A DNA stretch of 6,855 bases from Spirochaetota bacterium (GCA_029561505.1 JAKQXK010000513.1:1-6855), one strand, 5' to 3'. Positions 1 through 6,291 are shown, counted from the first letter of the stretch. The notes: a model not told the origin generated them from the letters alone. Numbers and translations are program-made.

Positions 1-462
1 GGGCTTTACCGTCTGGGCGACATTCTCTGCGAGGGTACGCCGCCGACTTTTCACCCGTTACCGCGCTTTGCCCCCGACGTCTACGCGCGCATTGTGTTAA
101 CCGACACCGGCAAGACAAAGCAGTTTCGCAAAGGTATCAGCGAGCTTGCCGACGAGGGCGTGGTACAGCTCTTTAACCTGACCGAACAGACGCCGCTGAT
201 TGGCGTGATCGGGCAGCTGCAGTTCGATGTGTTCAAATACCGACTTGAAGACGAATACGGCGCTCCGGTGCGCCTCGAGCCATTATCTTTTGAGTGCTCA
301 CGCTGGATCAGCAAAGAAGATGCAGAAAAGGCCGGGCGCTTCGACAAGATCGTTTTCGACGAGCTCGGTAATCCGGTGCTGCTGTTCGAGAGCCAGTTCA
401 GGCTCAGATCGTTTCAAGAGCAGAACCCCGACGTGGTGCTGCACATGCACCCGATAGTGTAA
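1..462 (+). CDS. prfC: Peptide chain release factor 3, C-terminal part (5'-truncated by window edge)
   Basis: Release factor 3 is a cytoplasmic translational GTPase that removes RF1/RF2 from the ribosome after peptide release. Only the last 153 codons are present, read in frame from base 1 to a TAA at 460-462, so the GTPase domain lies upstream of the window. What remains matches the family's C-terminal region in order. It starts with a GD-I..EG-T stretch at the end of the beta-barrel domain, followed by a P.FAP(D/E)-(V/L)-(Y/F)-R-I segment. Next come K.KQ..KG(I/L)..L.(D/E)EG.VQ(L/V)F and then IGVIGQLQFDV, which is highly characteristic of RF3. The tail carries the ARW/SRW-like element and ends HPIV. 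It runs tail to tail with the CMD-Rieske gene, whose stop codon begins two bases after this stop. I see no GTPase motif because that part is missing, so identification rests on the C-terminal domain only. EF-G-like paralogues are unlikely given the GQLQFDV motif. Confidence 0.93.
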   Translation, partial: GLYRLGDILCEGTPPTFHPLPRFAPDVYARIVLTDTGKTKQFRKGISELADEGVVQLFNLTEQTPLIGVIGQLQFDVFKYRLEDEYGAPVRLEPLSFECSRWISKEDAEKAGRFDKIVFDELGNPVLLFESQFRLRSFQEQNPDVVLHMHPIV

Positions 463-463
463 C

Positions 464-1105
464 CTAGCCCTTAACGAGCACGATACCGTTCTCAATTTTC
501 GACGGCAATACCCTAAGGCCCGCGCCACCGCCAGAGGTGCACTTGCCCGATTTCAGATCGAACTTCCATTCGTGAAACGGGCAGACTGCGCTGTCGCCGG
601 CGATGTTTGCCTCTGGTATCAGGTTGCCCTTGTGCGGGCAATGCGCGTCATAGACGACGACGCTGCCGGCATTCTGTGTAAGAATACCCCGACGCGAGCC
701 GGCCTGGAAAAATTTTGCATCCCCCTCTTGAATTGCCCCGAGAGGAGCCACCTCGTGCCAGGTTTCGGTTTCACTGCTTTTGGCTGCAGGCTTAGCGACA
801 TGGGCAAATTCGGGCAGATTCATTTCGAGAATAATGTCGATCGCCCAGACAATCTTGCTGAAACCCAGCGCCGGCATCGCCATCAGCAGCGCGTCGATGA
901 CTTCGTCTGCGGTCGCGCCGGCTCTCAGCGCACGTGGCAGGTATTGCCTCACACCGTTCGCCGTCTTCGCATGGACCTTCGTGATTACCGATATCAGCGC
1001 GGCCGTCTTCGGGTCGAGGTGCTCACCGGCTTTCTTCAAGAAGCTGAAGTAGGCCTGCATCGCTTCGGGCCGGGCGTTCAGCAGATAGTCGAGGGCTTTG
1101 CTCAT
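464..1105 (-). CDS. CMD-like domain fused to a C-terminal Rieske [2Fe-2S] ferredoxin domain
   Basis: The 213-residue product has two domains. Residues about 12-95 look like the carboxymuconolactone decarboxylase/AhpD helical fold: AALISVITKVHAKTANGV, then LRAGATADEVIDALLMAMPALG, the family's usual AGAT..E(V/I) turn. The catalytic CxxC and following His of AhpD-like members are absent; by counting back from the AGAT turn they fall on Thr48, Gly51 and Tyr55, so peroxidase chemistry is unlikely. After a linker (about 100-115), residues about 116-213 form a Rieske domain. Its cluster motif is complete: C156-P-H158, sixteen residues, then C175-P-F-H178, followed by WKFDLKSGKC, the usual ending of the second loop. 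The likely role is electron transfer, cytoplasmic since there is no signal peptide. The gene lies 48 bases behind the ferritin-like gene on the same strand, so an operon is probable. The ATG at 1105 has no strong Shine-Dalgarno. The domain calls are firm; the physiological partner is unknown. Confidence 0.85.
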   Translation of the reverse strand: MSKALDYLLNARPEAMQAYFSFLKKAGEHLDPKTAALISVITKVHAKTANGVRQYLPRALRAGATADEVIDALLMAMPALGFSKIVWAIDIILEMNLPEFAHVAKPAAKSSETETWHEVAPLGAIQEGDAKFFQAGSRRGILTQNAGSVVVYDAHCPHKGNLIPEANIAGDSAVCPFHEWKFDLKSGKCTSGGGAGLRVLPSKIENGIVLVKG

Positions 1106-1153
1106 GGGTTTATTCTGGTTTTTTACGACGCCGCGGCAATCTCTTGCAAAACG

Positions 1154-1969
1154 CTAAGAGGCGCGAAATGCACGTACGGGGTTCTGCCACCAACCCGCGA
1201 ATGGCCAGCGAACGAGGTAGATCAGCTGGCTGAACAGCATGCGCCCGACCGAGCGGCGGGGTTTTACACCGAGAAGCTGCGCAACTTCACGCAGCCCTTT
1301 ATCGCGGTATTCGGTAAAAAACTGATCGAGCAGGGCGGCCCCTTCGGCTGAATATCTGCGGCTCACCACCGAACGCGTCAGGCGATACGCCGCCGCGAGC
1401 GCATAGTCGACTCTGAGGTAAAGGCCCCACAGATACGTTGCCATAAAGCGGCTGTGGGCGATTCGCGCACGCACCTGCGTTTCGCCAAAGGCGATATGCG
1501 TCACCTCGTCGCGCGCAATCGCCTGCAGCGTTTTGACAATACGCGTATCTTGCGTGTGCCCGATCAGCATCTGCATGAGGTAATGCACCCAGCGTTCGCC
1601 CACCGCCTTGTCGAGAAAGCAGTGCTCGACCCATAAACGCCCCGATACCGGATTTGTGATTTGCCTCAGCAGCCATGATTGTTCTGGCGCGGGTGAATCG
1701 GGGCTGACGTAGGCGTAAAGGTTCTTGTAAAGCCGCGCATGACGAATCTCGTCGCGAATCTGGCGTGCGAGAAAATCTGCTGCCCGAAGGTCGGGTGCAT
1801 ACTGCATTGCCTGCCCTTCGGCGATTCCCGTAAGTTCGCCGTCGATAAAACGGGCGAAAACAAAAGCAAAGAGTTCCCGGTCTTTCGGCAGAGTCAGCTT
1901 AATGCCCGGCATGCCCGGGTTTTGTCTTGCGGCCGCCGCCGGGAACCATAATTCATCATGCGCCCGCAA
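1154..1969 (-). CDS. Ferritin-like diiron-carboxylate protein (putative oxygenase/hydroxylase)
   Basis: The 271-residue protein shows the classic ferritin-like diiron pattern of two Glu...ExxH half-sites. Helix 1 has E45 (FIDGELTGIAEG), helix 2 has E74-I-R-H77, helix 3 has E125 (DKAVGERW) and helix 4 has E155-V-T-H158. The spacings within the two halves, E45 to E74 (29) and E125 to E155 (30), are what a four-helix diiron bundle needs. The C-terminal third (about 175-271) is rich in Tyr, Trp and Arg and contains a hydrophobic helix near 245-262. It does not look like ferritin itself. Oxygenase or hydroxylase activity is inferred; the substrate is unknown, and AurF-type, rubrerythrin-type and other ferritin-like families cannot be separated by eye. 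The start is uncertain. The longest choice is a TTG at 1969 with no Shine-Dalgarno. An ATG at 1912 (residue 20) is an alternative, but it sits in the loop of a small CCCGG/CCGGG hairpin. The gene is followed by the CMD-Rieske gene and diverges from the hydrolase gene over 41 bases. Confidence 0.8.
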   Translation of the reverse strand: MRAHDELWFPAAAARQNPGMPGIKLTLPKDRELFAFVFARFIDGELTGIAEGQAMQYAPDLRAADFLARQIRDEIRHARLYKNLYAYVSPDSPAPEQSWLLRQITNPVSGRLWVEHCFLDKAVGERWVHYLMQMLIGHTQDTRIVKTLQAIARDEVTHIAFGETQVRARIAHSRFMATYLWGLYLRVDYALAAAYRLTRSVVSRRYSAEGAALLDQFFTEYRDKGLREVAQLLGVKPRRSVGRMLFSQLIYLVRWPFAGWWQNPVRAFRAS

Positions 1970-2010
1970 AATAATGTACGCAGTGTCGCGATTCAGAAAT
2001 CAAAACGTTA

Positions 2011-3015
2011 ATGGCCCTCTTTGACGAATGCTACAGCGCCGAGGCAGATATCTCCGTTGCCCCCAAAGACCTCGACAAGTTCTGGGCGGCTCAACTCGCG
2101 CGCCTGAAGAAAGTTCCGCTTGAGGTACAGACAAAAAAGAAGGTCAGCCGCAAGCTCTTCACCGAGCAGAACCTGGCAGTCGATTTTCAGAGCGTCGACA
2201 AGTACCACATGAGTGCGCAGTTTATTGCGCCGCGAAAGCTCATTGGCAAGCCACCCCTGGTCGTGATCTTTCCCGATTATGGTAAAGAGACGGTCGCGTA
2301 CAAGGGCCTCATGAATGCTGGCATCGCGCAGCTGGTTGTGCGCATGCGGGGCCACGAAGCGCCGAAGCCGGTTCATAACGAAGAAAAATCCGCGGGTATC
2401 AAAAAGAAAGACGAACGCGAAGAGAGTTATGGCTATTTCGGCGAACGACTGCTCGACCCGGCCGAATATTATGCCAACAAGATTTACCTCGACGCGTTTC
2501 GTGCCTTTGAGGTTGCGCGGCTCAGAAAAGAGATCGATACTTCACGCATCGGCATCATCGGGCAGGGGGTGGGGGCTGCGCAAGCACTCTTCGTCGCCGC
2601 ATACATGCAGCGCGGTGACGCGCTGTTTCTCGAAAACCCTGCGTTCTTGCACCTCGACGAGACGCAGAATATTTCTGAAGCAGACTATGCGCGCGAAATC
2701 AACGAAGCCGCCCGCGGCAGCAAGAAGGTAAAGCAGCAGATCAAAGAGAATCTGCGCTATTTCGACCCCGTATACTTTGCGAAGAAAATCAGTGCGAGTA
2801 CAGCCTTTTCCGTGAATCTCACCAATAAGGTTGCGGTGCCGCATGGAGCGTTTGCTCTATTTCATCTGCTCAAGAACGAAAAAGACATGTTTCTCTTTAC
2901 CGAGGGCGATGCAGCTGCGCTCGCTGATGAAAAACGTAAGACAGCCCTCAACGCAGTGCGTTATTTTCGCGAAAAACTGCTGGGACAGGTCTCTGCCCCA
3001 GGGGCTGACGATTAA
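2011..3015 (+). CDS. Acetyl-xylan-esterase (AXE1)-type alpha/beta-hydrolase with apparently lost catalytic triad
   Basis: The 334-residue product follows the AXE1/cephalosporin-C deacetylase layout. It has an N-terminal DLDKFWAAQLARLKKVPLE segment (about 20-38) and a strand plus turn PPLVVIFPDYG (81-91). RMRGHE at 111-116 stands where the family has its VRGQG loop. A YY..K.YLDAFRAFEVAR helix and an IDTSRIGIIG strand lead to the nucleophile elbow. Active members have GxSxG there; this protein reads G184-Q-G186-V-G188, with Gly for the serine. The family Asp in the 'VGL.D..CPP' element corresponds to N272 in SVNLTNKVAVP. The final His of 'Y..GHE' corresponds to D300 in FTEGDAA. All three triad positions therefore look changed while the scaffold and length are kept, suggesting a non-hydrolytic or binding role. 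No signal peptide is seen, so it should be cytoplasmic, unlike secreted xylan esterases. The ATG at 2011 lacks a clear Shine-Dalgarno. The gene converges on folB, 18 bases away. Confidence 0.78.
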   Translation: MALFDECYSAEADISVAPKDLDKFWAAQLARLKKVPLEVQTKKKVSRKLFTEQNLAVDFQSVDKYHMSAQFIAPRKLIGKPPLVVIFPDYGKETVAYKGLMNAGIAQLVVRMRGHEAPKPVHNEEKSAGIKKKDEREESYGYFGERLLDPAEYYANKIYLDAFRAFEVARLRKEIDTSRIGIIGQGVGAAQALFVAAYMQRGDALFLENPAFLHLDETQNISEADYAREINEAARGSKKVKQQIKENLRYFDPVYFAKKISASTAFSVNLTNKVAVPHGAFALFHLLKNEKDMFLFTEGDAAALADEKRKTALNAVRYFREKLLGQVSAPGADD

Positions 3016-3033
3016 GAGTAAGGCGAAAGAAAC

Positions 3034-3393
3034 TTAACAGTCGACGATTACATAAATCGTGTCGGCTTTGTTTTTCGCTGCGGCAAGTGGCTTGTCGATT
3101 CTGACCTGAACGGTTTTTGCCTTCGCCAGATGCTTGAGCGCAATGCCCGTCTGCAGAGCGAGGTTTTCAATAAGCTCATAGTGCCTGAGCGCAGCGACGC
3201 GCTTGATTTCATTGCAGAGTAGGTCGTAATCCACCGAATTTTTCATGTCATCAATGTCGTAGCGTGTACCGCTGACAATGAGCCGCGCTGAGACATAAAC
3301 GGTCTGTGGTTTGCGTTTTTCAGCGTCGTAGATGCCGACCGAGAGCGTCACTTTGAGGCGCTCGACTGCGATAGTAAGAGGTTTGAGTTTCAT
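3034..3393 (-). CDS. folB: Dihydroneopterin aldolase
   Basis: FolB converts 7,8-dihydroneopterin to 6-hydroxymethyl-7,8-dihydropterin and glycolaldehyde in the cytoplasmic folate pathway. The 119-residue length is normal for the family. The N-terminal VGIYDAEKRKPQTVYVS segment (19-35) matches the family's G(I/V)Y..E...Q signature, with E25 in the substrate-contacting position. SVDYDLLCNEIKR (53-65) carries the conserved active-site Tyr (Y56). HYELIENLA (71-79) supplies the pterin-anchoring Glu (E76). IDKPLAAA (99-106) holds the catalytic Lys (K101) in the usual (K/R)P context, and the protein ends with the expected ...D(T/V)IYVIV strand. The ATG at 3393 lies four bases after the tldE stop, so the gene is very likely co-transcribed with tldE, perhaps by translational coupling because its own Shine-Dalgarno is weak. 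No other folate gene is in the window. FolX-type epimerase is a less likely alternative. Confidence 0.92.
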   Translation of the reverse strand: MKLKPLTIAVERLKVTLSVGIYDAEKRKPQTVYVSARLIVSGTRYDIDDMKNSVDYDLLCNEIKRVAALRHYELIENLALQTGIALKHLAKAKTVQVRIDKPLAAAKNKADTIYVIVDC

Positions 3394-3397
3394 ATTG

Positions 3398-4729
3398 TTA
3401 ACCAGCTACAGAGATTTTGCCAACCAGCAGATCAGGCACGCGCACCGAACCGTACTGGTCATTGTATTCGTTCGAAATTGCTTCAATGTTCTGCAGCATC
3501 TCAAAAATATTTGAACTCAGCGTGATGCGGTCGACGGGCTGCACGCGTTCACCGTTATCATACAAGAAACCTTGCGCCCCGATCGACATTTCTCCCGAGA
3601 CTGCCGAACAGCCCGCAGCGCCCTCGAGTTTATCGATCAGCAGCACGCGTCCCGAACCCGTGAGCGCGGCAGCGGTATCTTTTCCCGGTTGCACCACCAT
3701 ATTCTTGAACCCCGTAGCGGCTTTTGAACCGATCGATCTGACGGCGTTACCCGTCGATTTAGTTTTGTCTTTCGATGCCGATTCGAGGTTATAGAGAAAA
3801 TTCGTGAACGTGCCGGCCTCAACCACAGTGATGTCCCGTGTCGGTGAGCCCTCCGCATCGCGCGCGCGCGAACCCTTGAGCTTCGGGTCATGCGCAGCAG
3901 AGGTTATCGTCAAGAGCGGCGACGCGATGCGTTCACCCAGCCTGCCTTTGAGGCGCGACTGGCCACGCTGCGCCGCGTCGGCAAAATATGCGGATTGATA
4001 GATCGAAAGTATCTGCCCGGCAACGCGGTTACTGAACAGCACCCGGTATTCGCCGGCCTTGACCGGCGCCGCGCCGAGTTGCTCGAGTGTGCGGCGAGCC
4101 GCGATGCCGGCAAAATCGAGCGGCAGAAGCTCGGCAAAAGATGGCCGGCTATTGCTGTAGAACCCCATTTTTTTCTGCTCGCCCGCCGCGGCGACGGCGG
4201 CCGTATAGGCTGAAAATTCCTGGTGCGTCTGCTGGTATGCCACCCCTTTTGAGTTCAGAAAAAACGAGGTGGCAGCAGATCGCCCCGCGCCCGTATAGGG
4301 CACATTCTCGATACGCGCGTCGCGCGACCGGGTTTCGCTTTCGAGCTTACGGGCAAAATCTGCGAGGTCGCTGAGCGCGACACGCTCAAAATCGGGGGAT
4401 AGATGATCGAACTTTGTTTCAATTGCTGTTTGTGGTTCGGCGACTGAATATTCTACCGGGTCAGTCAGCTGCGTGTGCGAGATGGCATCGGCGAGACAGA
4501 TCTTCAGCGCCTCGGGCGTCAGCCTCTCGGTGAAGGCAAGTCCCGGCCGCTGATCACAAAATACCCTGACGCCGAGCGCCGCAGAGCTTTGAATTTCGGT
4601 ATTGCTGATTTTCTGCTCAAAGACTTCGACGCTTTCGCTGAACGAGTCATAGCCGACGATGTCAAACGCCTGCGCTTTCGAGGCAGCCGCGAGTTCGGCG
4701 AGGGTGGTGATGGCTGATTGAATATTCAT
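3398..4729 (-). CDS. pmbA: Metallopeptidase-complex subunit TldE/PmbA
   Basis: TldE (PmbA) pairs with TldD to form a cytoplasmic heterodimeric peptidase. It contributes to the substrate channel but carries no zinc site. The 443-residue length fits the family. Visible landmarks include the N-terminal repeat of the modulator-of-gyrase fold, with FDIVGYDSFSESVEVFEQKI followed by LGVRVF. A central FFLNSKGVAYQQTHQEFSAYTAAVA strand pair follows. The PVKAGEYRVLFSNRVAGQIL element stands where TldD has its HExxxH, and there is no HExxxH here, as expected. GFLYDNGERVQPVDRITLSSNIFEML..IEAISN is the typical C-terminal module, and the protein closes with VPDLLVGKISVAG. The ATG at 4729 is supported by a GAGG at 4735-4738, five bases upstream. 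It is followed by folB at four bases and preceded by tldD across a 160-base structured gap. The TldD/TldE pair is known to degrade unfolded peptides and to process modified-peptide precursors such as microcin B17. Confidence 0.93.
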   Translation of the reverse strand: MNIQSAITTLAELAAASKAQAFDIVGYDSFSESVEVFEQKISNTEIQSSAALGVRVFCDQRPGLAFTERLTPEALKICLADAISHTQLTDPVEYSVAEPQTAIETKFDHLSPDFERVALSDLADFARKLESETRSRDARIENVPYTGAGRSAATSFFLNSKGVAYQQTHQEFSAYTAAVAAAGEQKKMGFYSNSRPSFAELLPLDFAGIAARRTLEQLGAAPVKAGEYRVLFSNRVAGQILSIYQSAYFADAAQRGQSRLKGRLGERIASPLLTITSAAHDPKLKGSRARDAEGSPTRDITVVEAGTFTNFLYNLESASKDKTKSTGNAVRSIGSKAATGFKNMVVQPGKDTAAALTGSGRVLLIDKLEGAAGCSAVSGEMSIGAQGFLYDNGERVQPVDRITLSSNIFEMLQNIEAISNEYNDQYGSVRVPDLLVGKISVAG

Positions 4730-4734
4730 CTAAA

Positions 4735-4738
4735 CCTC
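4735..4738 (-). promoter_or_regulatory. Shine-Dalgarno of tldE
   Basis: On the minus strand a GAGG core ends five bases before the tldE ATG at 4729. It lies just outside the structured repeat of the tldD-tldE gap, so folding of that element need not mask it directly. Confidence 0.7.
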
Positions 4739-4755
4739 GGATATTGGATCATCGC

Positions 4756-4889
4756 GAATGCGCAGAATTCGGCGCAAGCAATCAGCAAGCCTCGCAATTC
4801 ACTGGCGTGAATTGCTGCTAAAGCGCTGCGCTGCTTGCTGATGGCTTTTCGTCCCGTAGGGACGAATGCGCGCTAATTCTTGCGCATTC
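4756..4889. repeat. 134-bp nested inverted-repeat element filling the tldD-tldE gap
   Basis: Nearly the whole gap folds on itself. The outer arm GAATGCGCA (4756-4764) pairs with TGCGCATTC (4881-4889). It continues with GAATT (4765-4769) against AATTC (4875-4879) and GCGC (4772-4775) against GCGC (4870-4873). Inside, ATCAGCAAGC (4781-4790) pairs perfectly with GCTTGCTGAT (4833-4842). That stem encloses a perfect 9-bp hairpin with a TGGC loop (GCAATTCAC 4794-4802, GTGAATTGC 4807-4815) and a small AGCG/CGCT hairpin (4822-4832). A further hairpin, TTCGTCCC (4848-4855) with GGGACGAA (4859-4866), has a 3-base loop. By hand about 49 base pairs involve 98 of 134 bases. There is no terminal T-run typical of an intrinsic terminator. 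The outer arm abuts the tldD TGA (4890-4892). It may be a dispersed palindromic (REP- or MITE-like) element or an RNA structure in the tldD-tldE transcript; no target-site duplication is evident. Confidence 0.8.
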
Positions 4890-6278
4890 TCAACGACCCC
4901 CCACCAATATCTCATCAACCTTCAGGGTCGGTTGGCCCACTGTCACGGGCACGCTGCCCGATGAAGCGCCGCACATGCCGGCAGTGATTTCAAGGTCTGA
5001 ACCCACCATCGAGATCAGCGGCAGAATTTCATGGCCTTTGCCGATGAGAGTCGCACCGCGCACGCCTTCGGCGATTTTACCGCCGCGTATGCGGTAACCT
5101 TCTTCTACCGCGAAATTAAATTCACCCGTCGCCGGGTTAACCGAGCCGCCACCGAGTTTCGGTGCATAGAGGCCGTCGTCGATACCTGCCAGCATTTCGC
5201 TGAGTGAACTGTTGCCCGCAGCGATGTAGGTGTTGCGCATGCGCGAGACAGGTGCGTATTGGTACGATTCGCGCCGCGCCGAACCCGTGCGCCGCACATT
5301 GCATTCGATTGAGCCAACACGGTCAGAGATGTAGTTTTTCAATATGCCGTTTTCAATCAGCACGGTCTTTTCGGTTGGCATACCTTCGTCGTCGATCGCG
5401 ACCGAACCCCAGCTGCCAAAGATAGTGCCGTCGTCGATTGCAGTCACCGCCGGGTGCGCAATAAGCTGGCCCTGTTTACCGGCAAAGGGTGTTGCCTTTT
5501 TGCGCAGCGCTTCTGTCTCAAGCGGGTGGCCACAGGCTTCGTGAAAGATGACCCCGCCGAAACCGGGGCCGAGAATGATCGGCATCTTTTTGCCTTCGAT
5601 ATAACCCGCGTCAAGCATGCGCAGCGCGCGTTCGGCGGCTTCGCGCGTCAGCGATTCGATGTCGAGGCTCTCGAAAAATTCAAAACCCTGCAAAGCCCCC
5701 GGCGATTCGCCGGCGACAAACCGCTCACCGCCTTTTTCGGCTGTTACAGACACCGAGAACCTGGTGCGCGTGCGCGAATCTGCCACGAACAGGCCCTCGC
5801 TGTTCGCAATCTGAATGTGCTTCGTCGAATCGACGAGCGACGCCGAAACCTGCTGAATCAGCGGTGAGAGCGCATAACCTGTTTTATCGGCGCGCATGAG
5901 CAGCGGTAATTTCGCCGCCTGGCCCGCATCTGCCGGCGCACGCAGAATCTTCTGCATCGCGCCAGCGTGGCTGATCGCCGCCAACGTGGTTCTCTGCTGC
6001 GCGGGTGCTTTCGCCGTTTCGGCGCGCGCGGTTATCAAAGCCTCAAGCAGCTTTTCCAGCGCCGCGCGTGAGTCATTGCTCGTGTAACCATAGACCACGT
6101 CGGTGCCGTAAATAAGGCGCAGGCCAATGCCATATTCTATGCCCGCAGTTGCGTTCTCAATCTTATGGTCGCGCAGGCTCACCGAGGCGTTGCGGGTCTC
6201 TTCTTCGTAAAGATCGGCGAAACTTGCCCCGGCGGCAAGCGCACCCGAAAGAATATCTTCAGCGACGGTACGATCCAT
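4890..6278 (-). CDS. tldD: Zinc metallopeptidase TldD
   Basis: TldD is the catalytic, zinc-bearing partner of TldE. The 462-residue product shows the N-terminal modulator-of-gyrase fold (ADLYEEETRNASVSLRDHKIE, then GIGLRLIYG). The metal motif H246-E-A-C-G-H251 lies within GPGFGGVIFHEACGHPLE. Downstream come FGSWGSVAIDDEG.P, the R.ESY.Y.PVSRMRNTYI segment (336-351) and VEEGYRIRGGKIAEGVRGATLIG. The C-terminal MCGASSGSVPVTVGQPTLKVDEILVGG segment places C436 where the family has its third zinc ligand. The ATG at 6278 was chosen because an AAGGGT sits seven bases upstream and the homology begins there. The open frame continues upstream to about 6839, but that part is antisense to the ABC-F gene and has no TldD-like sequence. 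The gene is first in the minus-strand order tldD, tldE, folB and diverges from the ABC-F gene across 78 bases. Confidence 0.95.
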   Translation of the reverse strand: MDRTVAEDILSGALAAGASFADLYEEETRNASVSLRDHKIENATAGIEYGIGLRLIYGTDVVYGYTSNDSRAALEKLLEALITARAETAKAPAQQRTTLAAISHAGAMQKILRAPADAGQAAKLPLLMRADKTGYALSPLIQQVSASLVDSTKHIQIANSEGLFVADSRTRTRFSVSVTAEKGGERFVAGESPGALQGFEFFESLDIESLTREAAERALRMLDAGYIEGKKMPIILGPGFGGVIFHEACGHPLETEALRKKATPFAGKQGQLIAHPAVTAIDDGTIFGSWGSVAIDDEGMPTEKTVLIENGILKNYISDRVGSIECNVRRTGSARRESYQYAPVSRMRNTYIAAGNSSLSEMLAGIDDGLYAPKLGGGSVNPATGEFNFAVEEGYRIRGGKIAEGVRGATLIGKGHEILPLISMVGSDLEITAGMCGASSGSVPVTVGQPTLKVDEILVGGR

Positions 6279-6285
6279 GAGGCAG

Positions 6286-6291
6286 ACCCTT
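6286..6291 (-). promoter_or_regulatory. Shine-Dalgarno fixing the tldD start
   Basis: AAGGGT on the minus strand lies seven bases before the ATG at 6278. It supports that start over far-upstream in-frame ATGs inside the divergent ABC-F gene. Confidence 0.7.

Noticed and set aside
572..1351. Open plus-strand frame of 259 codons
   Set aside because: It is antisense to the CMD-Rieske gene and the end of the ferritin-like gene, both of which have clear domain motifs; its own translation shows no recognisable motif.
1299..1676. Minus-strand frame of 125 codons inside the ferritin-like gene
   Set aside because: It overlaps, in another frame, the region encoding the diiron ligands, and its composition is typical of a shifted GC-rich gene.
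2560..2575. G-quadruplex in the hydrolase gene
   Set aside because: Only three runs of three or more guanines are present; a four-run quadruplex motif is not met.
4848..4866. TTCGTCCC/GGGACGAA hairpin as an intrinsic terminator of tldD
   Set aside because: On the transcribed strand it is followed by AAGCC and not a U-run; it is better explained as part of the larger nested element.
5454..5867. Plus-strand frame of 137 codons inside tldD
   Set aside because: It is a complementary-strand shadow of a well-conserved gene, with no motif of its own.
3398..6278. Modified-peptide (RiPP) precursor gene linked to TldD/TldE
   Set aside because: No small Gly/Ser/Cys-rich leader-core frame with a ribosome site was found in the gaps; the only sizeable gap is taken up by the inverted-repeat element.
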